Origin: Pseudomonas monsensis
GTDB lineage: Bacteria; Pseudomonadota; Gammaproteobacteria; Pseudomonadales; Pseudomonadaceae
NCBI RefSeq assembly: GCF_014268495.2
Contig: NZ_CP077087.1
Location: forward strand, 2,855,501-2,919,500
Reading direction: 5' to 3'
DNA length: 64,000 nt
In this document: piece after piece, positions 8,619-20,600 of the stretch
Position numbering within the stretch: the stretch's first letter is position 1
Layout of the letters: each line of letters begins with the position of its first letter
Notes under the pieces: generated by a model
What the model saw: only the letters and a program-made list of their open reading frames with translations
Databases searched by the model: none
What the model was told of the DNA's origin: nothing
Translations under genes and position numbers: made by a program

Positions 8619-11600
8619 ATGGACGTTCGCCAGTTCGCCTTTTTTGCAGCCCAGCCCTCCGCCGCCTTGAAAAGCCGTGATTTGTTCCTCGGCATGCCCA
8701 AGCGCGGACTGGCGTTTCTGCTGGCCAACGTCATGTTCTGGCAACCGATGTGGGCGCAGGCCGACGGCATCGTCGTGGCCAACCCGAACACCTCGCTGGA
8801 CCGCGCCGGTAACGGCGTGCCGATCATCAATATCGCCACGCCCAACGGCAGCGGTCTGTCGCATAACCAGTTCAACGATTACAACGTCGGTGCTCAGGGC
8901 GTCATCCTCAACAACGGTGCGACGCAAACGTCGAACACTCAGTTGGGCGGGCACATCATCGGCAACCCGAACCTGAAAAACAGCGGTTCGGCGTCGACGA
9001 TTCTCAACGAAGTCGTCAGCGGCAATCCGAGCCAGTTGCGCGGCTACACCGAAGTGGCGGGGCAGTCGGCACGCGTTATCGTCGCCAACCCGTATGGCAT
9101 TACCTGTAATGGCTGCGGCTTCATCAACGCCCCACGGGTGACCTTGTCCACCGGTAAGCCGGTGCTCGACAACGGTCGTCTGGATCGTTTTCAGGTCGAT
9201 CAGGGCAGCGTTGCCATCGAAGGCGCCGGCCTCAATGCCAACAACGTCGACCGCTTCGAAATCATCACCCGCAGTGCGAAGATCAACGCCGAGATTCAAG
9301 CGCAGAACCTGACCATCGTCGCCGGGCGCAACGACGTCAACGCGCAAACCCTCAATGCCACGGCCCGCGCCGATGATGGCAGCAGCAAACCGCAGCTGGC
9401 CATCGACTCCTCGGCGCTGGGCGGCATGTATGCCGGGACAATCAAACTGGTGGGCACCGAGGCCGGGGTCGGGGTGAAACTGGCGGGCAATCTGGCCGCC
9501 AGTGGTGGCGATATCCAGATTGATGCCAACGGTCAATTGACCCTGGCGCAGACCTCGGCGGCCACTGCCGTGAACGTCAAGGCCAACAGCTTTGATGCCC
9601 AAGGTCCGGTCTACGCCGGCACCGCTCTGAACGTGCAAACCCAGGGTGATCTGAGCAACCAGCAAAGTCTCGCCGCGCGCGACAGCATCAGCCTCAGCGC
9701 CGGTGGCAACCTGAGCAACAACGGCGTCATCGAAGCCGGGGTCAACGCCGACAACAGCCGCAACAACGCCGGCGACGTGAACCTGAGTGCGCAGAACCTC
9801 AACAACAACGGCAAAAGCATCATCGCCAGTCGCAACCTGACGGCGAACGTCGGGCAAACCCTGAACAACCAGGGCGGCACCTTGAGCGCCCAGCAGACCA
9901 CGCGCCTCACGGCCACCACCCTGGACAACCAGAACAAGGGCAACGTTCTCGGCAACTCGACGGTGCAGTTGAACGCCAGCAAGGTGCTCAACACGCAGGG
10001 CGTGATCAGCAGCAGCGGCAACCTCGGCGCCGATCTCGGCGATCTGAATAACCACGACGGCGAGATCTCCAGCGCCGGCACCACCCGTATCAACGCGATC
10101 ACGCTGGACAACAGCGACGGCCAGGTCACTGGCGACGTGGCGCTGAACATCGGCTTGATCGGCGCGCTGAACAACCGCAACGGCGTGCTGGGTTCCGGTG
10201 CGAGCGTCAGCATCACCGCCGCCAGCCTCGACAACAGCCATGAAGGCAGCCTCGTCAGCGACGGCAGTCTGACTGCACGCATCACTGGCCTGTTCGACAA
10301 CCAGAGCGGCGACCTGAGCGCCAAAGGGCTGGTCGATGTCCAGAGTGGCAGTCTCGACAACCGTGGCGGCAGCGTGGTCGGCAAGGATCGCCTGACCTTG
10401 CGCAGCGATTCCGTGGACAACCGCGGCGGTAAAGTTCGCGCGACCAAAGACCTGCAACTCAGCGTTGGCACACTCGACAACCGCGACAAAGGTCTGCTCG
10501 ATAGCCAGGCCGCCGTCAACTACACCGGCACGCAACTGGATAACCGTGGCGGTTTGCTCAGCGCGACCGGGCCGATGATTATCGGCGTGACGCGCATTGA
10601 CAACAGCGCCGGACGCATTTCCAGCCAATCCGATCTCACTGCCAACGTGGCGCAGTTCATCAACCAGGGCGGCAAGCTGGTCGCTCCAGGCGCCTTGTTG
10701 CTCACCGGCCAGTCGCTGGATAACCGTAACGGCGGTCTGGTATCTACCACAAACGCGCTGAAACTGACGGTCGATGACATCGACAACCGCGGCGGTGAAA
10801 TCTCCAGCACCGTCGATGTGAGCGTCATCGGTCAAAGCCTGAACAACAGTGACAGCGGCAAGGTCCTGGCCGGAACTACCCTTGGCTTGACTGTGGCCCG
10901 GGTCATCAATCAGACCCTCGGACAACTGTTCAGTGTGGGCAACTCGACGCTGGTCGGGCAAAGCCTGGACAACAGCGGCGGCAGCTTCGTGACCCGACAG
11001 GGCAATCTGGATATACGTCTCGATAATGCCTTGAGCAATATCGAAGGCCTGATCAGCAGCGAAGGAACGTTGACCGTACACGCCGGCAGTCTCGATAACA
11101 CCCGCAGTCATCTGTCGAGCGCCGGCGCCCTGGCGCTGACCATCACGGGCAGCCTGAACAACCAGGCGGGTTCGATCGCCACCGACAACGGGCTGAGCCT
11201 CGCTTCACAAAGTCTGGATAACAGTCAGGGCGGTTTGATCAGCGGCAAGAAAGCGACCGCGCTGACGACTGGCGTCTTCAACAACGCCTCCGGCGGCAGT
11301 TTGATCAGCGGCGACACCCTGGACCTCAACGCAACTGAGGTGAGCAACGGCACCGGAAGCCGGATCGCCAGCGAAAAAGCGCTGACCGCAACGGTCACCG
11401 GCTTCGATCAGCAGGGCGGTCAACTGTTCAGCAAAACCTCCCTGAGCCTCGACCTCAATCACGGCCAGTTGAACAACCGCAACGGCCTGATCAATGCACC
11501 GCTGCTGGTGCTGAAAAACCTCAAGGATGTCGATAACCAGGGCGGTGAAATCTCCAGCGCCCAGGCGTTCACCCTGACCGCGCAAAACCTCGATAACAGC

Positions 11601-14600
11601 AACAACGGCAAGTTGATCAGCAATCAGGGCCTGACCCTGCGCATCGAGCAACTGCTGGCCAGCGTCAAAGGCCTGATTTCCGCGCAGAGCGTGGATGTCA
11701 AAAGCGCTCGACTGGACAACAGCGGCGGCCTGATCACCAGCCGTGGCACCCTCGGGGTGACGGTGGACGGTCAACTGGTCAACCAGGGCGGTACGCTGAT
11801 CGCTGACGATGAGCTGAACCTGAAAGCCGACAGCGTCGACAACAGCGAAGGGCACATTGCCGGTAAAGCCGAGGTTATCGCCAACGTCGCGACGCTCAAT
11901 AACCAGCACGGTGAACTGGTGGCAACCGCCGGGCTGAAGCTCACCGGCAACAGCCTCGATAACCGTAACGGCGGTCTCGTCGGCGCGAATGACGCGCTGC
12001 AACTGACGGTCGATGCGGTCGACAACCGTGGCGGCGAGCTGTCCAGCCAGGCTGACGTGACGCTGCTCGGCAGTCGTCTGGACAACAGCGACGGCGGCAA
12101 GCTGATTGCGCAAGGTGCGTTGACCCTGACCGTCGACGAAGTACTCAACCGCGCCAAGGGCCTGCTGTCGGGCAAGACCGACCTGACCCTGACCGGACGC
12201 AGCCTCGACAGCACTGCGGGTGCGCTCCTGAGCCAGAGCAATCTGAAGCTCGACCTGAGCGGCGATCTGAATAACAGCCAGGGCCTGATCAGCGCCGAGG
12301 GCAGCCTTGGCGTGACGGCGGCGAGTCTGACCAACAACCTCGGCAGCCTGTCCGTTGCCGGGCCGTTGACACTGACCACCACCGGCGTGGTGCTCAACCG
12401 CGGTGGCCAGATCGTCACTGACGCCAGCCTCAACCTCACCAGTGCCAGCCTCGACAACAGCAACGGCGGCAGCCTCAGCGCCAAAGGCGCGATGGTGGTG
12501 CAGACCGGTACGCTCGACAACAGCCACAACGGCAAGTTGAACAGTGGCGATACGCTGGATCTGAAGGCGACCCAACTGACCAACCAGGACGGCGGCCGTA
12601 TCGCCAGTAATGCCGCCCTAACCGCGAACGTTACCGGTCTGGATCAGCAGGGCGGTCAGCTGTTCAGCAATACGTCGCTGGATCTGGACCTCAATCACGG
12701 TCAACTGAACAACCAGAACGGCCTGATCGGCGCGCCGTTGCTGATGCTCAAGAACCTTCAGGACGTCAACAACGACGGCGGTGAGATCTCCAGCACCCAG
12801 GCGTTTACTGTGACGGCGCGCAGCCTCGATAACAGCAACGGCAAATTGCTCAGCAATCAGGCCGTGACGCTGCGCATCGACCAGGCGCTGACCAACCTCA
12901 AAGGCCTGATTGCCGCCGCCGCGCTGGACATCAAAGCCGCCAGCCTCGACAACAGCGGCGGCACACTGACCAGTCGCGCGAATCTGGACCTGAACCTCGA
13001 CGGCCTGCTCACCAACCAGAACCTGGGGCTGATCAATGCCACCACGGGCCTGACTATCAACAGCAACGGTCTGAACAACCAGAACGGCTCGCTGCTGGGC
13101 AGTGCAATTGCCATTGATTTCGCTGCAGCCACCGCAGACCTGAACAACGACGGTGGCTTGATCACCACCGAAGGCCAACTGAGCATTCAGCACCTGCGTG
13201 ACTTGACCAACCGCAGCGGCAAGATCGCCAGCAGCCAAAGTATCGACCTTGTTGCCCGCAGCCTCGATAACAGCAACGGCAAGCTGGTCAGCAACAATCG
13301 GCTGAATCTCAACACCGGTGCATTGGTCAACCAGAACGGGGTGGTCTCCGGGGTGCAAGGCCTGACGGTCAACGCTGCCAGCCTCGATAACCGCAACAAG
13401 GGCACGCTCTCTGCCAGTGATGGCAACCTCAGCGTGACGTTGAGCGGGGATTTGCTCAACAGCGGCGCCGGGGCACTGGTCACCCAGAAAAACCTCAGCG
13501 TCACCGCAGCCAATCTGGATAACAGCAACAACGGCGTGGTCTCCAGCACCGGGGCGCAAACCCTGACTGTCAGCGGTTTGCTGAACAATGCGGCGGGTGG
13601 TCTGATCGCCACCGATGCGACCCTGGCGCTGCAAGCCATGACGCTGGGCAACGCCGGCGGTACCGTCAACGCCACACAGGACCTGAGCTTCACCGGCACC
13701 ACCCTGGATAACACCGGTGGCAGTCTGGCCGGCAATGGCGCCGTGACCCTCGACCTGCTTGGTGCCCTGACCAACACCAACGGCAAACTCGCCAGTGGCG
13801 GCACGCTGTTGCTGCAACGCGCCACGCAGATCAACAACCAGGGCGGCCAACTGGCCAGCCAGGGCCTGATGACCCTGTTGAGCGGTGGTCTGGACAACCG
13901 CAACCGTGGCACCGTCGCCGCCAGCGGCCTGTTGACCATCACCACAGCGGGCGCCATCCAGAACAGCGCCGATGGCTTGATCTACAGCCAGAACGGCGAC
14001 CTGCAAGTCCAGGCCGCCAGCCTCGCCAACGCCAAGGGCACCGTACAGGCGCAAGGCGCCGTCACCGTTGTCAGCACCGGCGATATCGACAACCAGAGCG
14101 GCCGAATCCTCGCCACCACCGGTGATCTTTCCATCAATGCCGGCCAGCTCGATAGCCGTGGCGGTGTCCTCGCCAGCCTGCAAGCGGCGTTCACCGCGCG
14201 CCTGACCGGTGTGCTGAAAAACGGCTATGACCTGAACAACAATCGTCAGGGCGGGGTGATTCAGGGCCAGCGCTTGAACCTCAATGCGGCGATGGGCCTC
14301 GACAACTATGGCGGCCGTATTTCCGCACAAAGCGGCGACGCCATCGTCGTGACCGGCAACTTCGATAACCGCAATGGCGGGCTCTACGCCAAAGGCAAAA
14401 TCAACGTCACCGGCAACAACTTCGACAACAGCGGCGACAACGACGGCCAGATCGCCGGCCAGCAGATCGACCTCAACCTGACCGGTGCGCTGAACAACCG
14501 CCTGGGCATCATCGAGAGCGACAGCACCCTGGCGATCAAGGCCGCCAGCCTCGACAACCAGACCGGCCAATTGCGTGCCCTCGGCACCAGCGGCAAAACC

Positions 14601-17600
14601 AACTTCCAGATTGGCGGCCTGTTCGACAACCGCAACGGCACGCTGGAAACCGCCAACACCGACCTGACGCTCGGCGCCGGCAGCTTCCTCAATACCGCTG
14701 GCAACCTGTTGCACGTCGGCACCGGCACGTTTGACATCTCCACTAACAACGTCATCAACGCCGGCGGCACCCTCGTTACCCGCGGTGGCCTGACCATCAG
14801 CACCGACACCTGGACCAACAGCAGTTCGATTCAGGCCGGGCGCCTGACCGTCAACGTCAACAACCTGACCCAGACCGCCAGCGGCCAATTGCTCGCCTCC
14901 AACAGCTTCACCGGCAACGGCGTCAACTGGTTCAACGAAGGCCTGCTGGCCAGTGACGGCAGCATGAACGTCGGCCTGAGTGCCGCTTATTGGGGCCCGG
15001 GGCGCCTCACCAGTCAGGGCGACCTGACCCTGAACGCTGCACAAGTCAGCCTTACGGAAGCCACCTCCAGCATCGCCGGGGGTGGCCAGACCACGCTCAA
15101 TGTCAGTGGCCAACTGGATAATGCCGGTCGCCTGACTTCCGGCGCGGGCATGACCATCAATGCCGGCGGCGTGCGCAACTACGGCACCACGGCCGCCGGC
15201 ACTGACCTGACTCTGACCACCGGTAATCTGGTCAACGCCAGCGGCCTGATTTTCAGCGGCAGGAACATGTCGCTGCGGGTTGCCGATTTCAATAACTACT
15301 ACGGTAACGTCTACAGCCTCGGCAATCTGATGATTGACCGCGACGGCCAGGGCGGTCTGGCGAACTCCATCGTCAACCGCTCCGCATCGCTGCAAAGCGA
15401 CGGCAGCATGACGCTGGCGGCGAGCTCGATCCAGAACATCCGCGACGTGCTCACGGTCAACAACGCCGGCATCTACACCGCGCGCATCGGTGAAGTCACC
15501 TGTATCGAAGGGGTCAACGCCGGTGACTGCAGCGGCAAGCAGAACCACGCCTGGGAGATCGTGCAGCGCGAAAAACTCGAGGTCACTGCGGCCAGCGCTG
15601 CGTCCAGCATCACCGCAGGTAGCAACCTGAGCATCAATGGCGGTGACCTGCTCAACCAGAGCAGCACCATCGCCACGGCGGGCAACTTCACGGCCAACGT
15701 GGCGAACCTGACCAACAGTGGCGTGGAAACCGGTGAGACCGAAACCACCCGCATCTACATGTCCGAGCGCACCCGTAACGCGGGTGGCTGGTACAGCGCA
15801 GCAAGTGCCTTCACCAACCAGTACTGGTATGAAAGCAGTGGCTACGACGCCAATAATCTGGGTGGTCTGCAGGGCGGTATCGCCAACTTCATCGGCATGA
15901 CCGAACGGGAACTGCCGGGGCTGGGCAGCACTCGTAAAATCGCCGGCAGCGACCAGAGCTATTCCGCCGTCATTCAAGCCGCAGGCGCGGTCAACATCAC
16001 CGCCCAGAACAACATTGATAACAGTGTCGTACGTCCGGGCTACACCTATATCGGTAGCGGTCCGCGCACCGGCACCGGAGCGGGTGGTAGCCAGTTCTCC
16101 ACGCGCGTCACTGTCAATCAGCAACTGCCGCCGAACCTCGCCCAGCAGCAGGTCAACCCAGTGGTGTTGCCGGGCTTCGCGCTGCCGACCGGGCAGAACG
16201 GCCTGTTCCGCCTGAGCGGTCAGGAAAGCACCGCCCCGGTCGCGACCGGCCCGCAGAGCTGGACCATGGGCGGCGCCAGCGTCAACCCGAGCCAGCGCGA
16301 TCAAACGTTGCCAGGCGTGCAGACGCGCAACATTCTTCTGACGAACAATGCCTCGGCCTCAGCCAGCAACGTCAACCTGAGCACCGTCGATCACCAGACC
16401 CAGCAACAGGTTGGCGGTGCCAGTGCGATCGACGTCAGCACGCCGGCAACTGACGCCAGCGGCGCGACCCTGCCGGGGCGCTCCACTGCGTTCACCATCA
16501 ACCGGGTGCAGGGTGTTCCGGCCAGTACCGGCCATTCCAGTCCGCAGAAATACCTGGTCGAAACCAACCCGGTACTGACCGACCTCAAGCAGTTCATGAG
16601 CTCGGACTACCTGCTGTCCAACCTCGGTTACGACCCTGATCAAAGCGCCAAGCGCCTGGGTGACGGCTTCTACGAGCAGACCCTGATCCAGCAAGCCGTG
16701 ATCGCTCGTACCGGTCAGCGGTTCATCGACGGGCAGACGTCCAACGACGGCCTGTTCAAGTACCTGATGGACAACGCACTCGCCAGCAAAAACGAGCTCA
16801 ACCTTGCGGTGGGCGTCAGCCTGACCTCCGAACAAGTCGCGGCGCTGACCCACGACATCGTCTGGATGGAAACCGCCGAAGTCAACGGCGAGCAAGTGCT
16901 GGTGCCAGTGCTGTACCTGGCCAACGCCAACAACCGCCTGGCCCCGAACGGCGCCTTGATCCAGGGCAGCGACGTGACCCTGATCGCCGGCAAGGACCTG
17001 AACAACGCCGGTACCTTGAAGGCCAACAACAACCTGTCGGCCACCGCCACCAACGATCTGGTCAACAGTGGCCTGATCGAAGCGGGCAATCGCCTCGACC
17101 TGCTGGCCGGCAACAACCTGATCAACAAATCCGGCGGCGTTATCGCGGGTAAAGAAGTGTCGTTGACCACCACCCGTGGCGACATCATCAACGAACGCAC
17201 CGTCACCACCCACGAAAGCGACAGCGGCTACCGCAGTGAGCGCAGCGACTTTGTTGATAGCGCTGCGCGTATCGAAGCGGCCAACAACCTGACCATCAAG
17301 GCCGGGCAGGACTTCAACAACACCGGTGGCGTGCTGAAAAGCGGCCTGGACACCACGATCAATGCTGGGCGTGACGTCAACCTCGTTTCGGCTGAGCAGG
17401 TCTCAGGTGGTCAACGTGGTTTGCACACGGATCAGACGATTACTCAATATGGTTCGGCCATTAATGCCGGTCAGGATCTGAAGGTGAACGCCGGCCGGGA
17501 TATCTCAGCGGTTGCCAGCCAGATCGACGCCAAACGCGATGTGAACATGAGTGCCGTGGGTGATTTGACCCTGGCCTCGGCGGCGGATGAAGAGCACTCG

Positions 17601-20600
17601 TACACCAAGACCAAGAAGGTGACGAGTCAGGAGGATCATGTCAGTCAGGTTTCTACCAGCGTGACGGCGGGCGGGAATGTGACGCTGAGTGCGGGCAAGG
17701 ATCTGGATTTGATTGCCAGCCGGGTGAGTGCGGGGAATGAGGCTTATCTCGTAGCAGGCGAAAATCTGGTGCTGCAATCAGCCGAGGACTCGGATTACAG
17801 CTTCTATAGCAAGACCAAGAAATCTTCATCAGGGAAGAAGTCCCAACTTGATGAGACCAGTTCGATCACCAACGTCGCCAGCTCGGTCACCGCGGTGGGG
17901 AAAAATGTATTGAGTGCCGGCAATGATCTGACGATCAAAGGCAGCGATGTCATCTCTGAAAAAGCGGGCGTCGGCCTAGGCGCTGGTAACGATGTGGAAA
18001 TTCTGGCGGTTACGGACTCGAGTAGCGCCCGCCACGAACGGAGCCAAAGCAAAAGCAGTTGGGGTGGTTTGAAGTCGAGTAAGGTCCAGGATCAACTCGC
18101 TGAAACTCAGACAACTGCTGTGGGAAGCCTAATCTCGGGCGACACCATTGCTGTCAATGCCAAAGGTGATGCCACCATCACAGGTTCTGCATTGGTCAGT
18201 ACAAATGACCTGTCTGTCCGTGCCGGTGGTGACTTGACCATTAACGCGGCGCAGAACACTTTCACTCGCACCGAGATGCACAAGGAGAAGAATCGTGATC
18301 TGACGGGTGTGCTGACGGCGAACAATCTTGGTATTGATGACATTACCGGTAATCAGCATCTGTCGATCAGTGATCAGAAGCATAACGGCACGTTTTCGCA
18401 GACGACTCTGACCGGCAGCACTATTGGCTCTAGTAAAGGTAATGTCAGCCTCGTAGCGAATGGGGATCTAAGTGTCGTTGCCAGTGACCTGATCAGCACC
18501 AAGGACATGAGCATTCGTGGCTCGAATGTCACCATCAGCGCAGGTATGGAAACATCGCAGCAAAGCACCGTCGATAAATCCAATAGTCTTGCTGTGGGAC
18601 GCGTTGTTGGCGGTGCAATTATCGACACCGTCAATACTATTCGTTCTGCGGTGGAGGCTGCCGAAAACGCGGATGATCCGCGACTCAAGGCGGTGAAACT
18701 TGCGCAGGCGGCCTTGGCTGCCTATAACCTCGGCGGTATGGCATCGGATGCGAATGATCAAAAAACCGGATTTGCCGACAAGCAAGGCGGTACGGCCAGC
18801 AACGGTTCGCTGATTAAAATTGGCACTGAGCTCGCCAATACCCATAGCAAAAGTACCAGCGACTACAAAAGTCAAACGGCGAAGCAAAGTACCGTCAATG
18901 CGGGCGGTACCCTATCCATCATTGCCAATGGTAACGCTTCAGAAAATGACGGCGATCTTCACATCATTGGCAGTAGTCTCAAAGCCGCTGCGACTTCGTT
19001 GATTGCCAATAACAATGTCATTGTGGAAAGCGCGCAGAACACGTCGGATTGGTCCAACCACAACAGTAATAACAAGACGGCTATCGGCGCCAGCTTCAAC
19101 ATTGGCCAACAAAACGGCTTCACACTGGATCTTGGCGCACAAGTTGCGAAGGGTATGGGTAACGGAAGTTCTGTTACGCAGGTCAACAGTACTGTAGACA
19201 GTGGCTCGCTCCTGATTCATAGCGGCGGTGATACGACATTGGCTGGCGCTCAGGTTCGCGCCGATAGCATCAAGGCGCTGATCGACGGCAACCTCAATAT
19301 CATTTCCCGTCAGGACACCGAAGAGCAGAAAAACAAGCAAGGCAGCGGCGGTTTCGGTGCCAGCATTTGTATTCCACCCTTCTGCTACGGCGCAACTGTT
19401 ACCGCTTCGGCCAACCTGGCTGCAGGCAATATGAACAGTGAGTACAAAGCCGTCACCGATCAGACCGGCTTATTCGCAGGTGCGGGTGGTTACACCATTG
19501 ATGTTGGTAAAACCACTACCCTTGAAGGTGGCGTCATTGCCAGCGATGCCACGCCAGATAAAAACATTCTCATAACCGACCGACTCATTACTCGGGACAT
19601 CAAGAACGTCAGTGAAATCGATGCCCAGTCTGCTGGCGTCAGCCTCTCGGGAGGTTACGGTGGGGCTGGAGCATTCGGCTCGGTGGGCGGACTTTACGGC
19701 ATTTCTCTCAACGATTCGGACAAAAGTCACACTCGTAGTGCAGTCAGCGAAGGCACGATCATTATTCGCGATCCTGAGGGCGCACAAGATCTGGTCGGTT
19801 TGAATCGGGACACGGCAAATGCCAACGAACGGCTCGACAAGCCCGACGAAGGTGGCATGAAAGAGCGAATCGAGCTGGTGAAGAGCTCGATCGAATTGGT
19901 GAGGGGCATCGGGAGCGCAGTTGCTGCGGCGAAGATGAAGGAGGCCCAGGATCCAGGAAGTGAGGCCTACCAAGCTGCTCGCGACAAGTTGAATGACAGT
20001 GGTGTGGCCAATCCCACCCCTGAAGAAGTCAGTCAGCAAGTTCAGCGCGATTACGGCACAGGCAGCAGCTTCCAGAAAGCCAGCCAGGCAGTTGCGGGAA
20101 TTGTTCAGGGGATTTTGAGTGGAAACATCGCCGCCGCTATTGGCGGTGGAGCGGCACCATACCTGGCTCAAGCCGTTAAACAGCTGACGGAAGGGGACGA
20201 TGCGGCCAACCTGATGGCACATGCCGTACTTGGAGCGGTTCTGGCGAAGGCGCAAGGTGGTTCCGCATTGGCTGGTGCTGCGGGAGCCACCGCCGGTGAA
20301 TTGGTAGCTCGCCTGCTATATCCGGAGAAATCTGCAAGCCAGTTGACCGAGTCGGAAAAGCAAATAGTAGCGGCTCTATCGACTCTCGCCGGTGGGATGT
20401 CCGGCGCGCTTGCGGCGGGCAGTGCCTTTGACGCAGCGCTCGGCGCCGGGACAGCGAAAAATGCTGTTGAGAACAATCATCTGAGTGACATAGAAAGGCT
20501 TTCACTGAAGGAGTTGCAAAGAAGGTACGAGAAGTCGTGTCAAGGGGCCTCAACTAGCTATTGCGATGGATTATCCAGTGAGATCGCGGGGCTCATCGCT

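Noticed and set aside
9600..14800. Regular short repeats in cdiA1 that could be mistaken for a CRISPR array
   Set aside because: The periodicity of about 60 nt matches 20-residue FHA repeats in frame; the units are degenerate and there are no unique spacers or cas genes.
12618..16304. Very long minus-strand open frame (over 1,200 codons) opposite cdiA1, and similar ones at 8595-11111 and 29165-31051
   Set aside because: These are antisense shadows of repetitive, strongly codon-biased FHA repeats; they have no ribosome-binding site and a monotonous composition, and none resembles a known protein.
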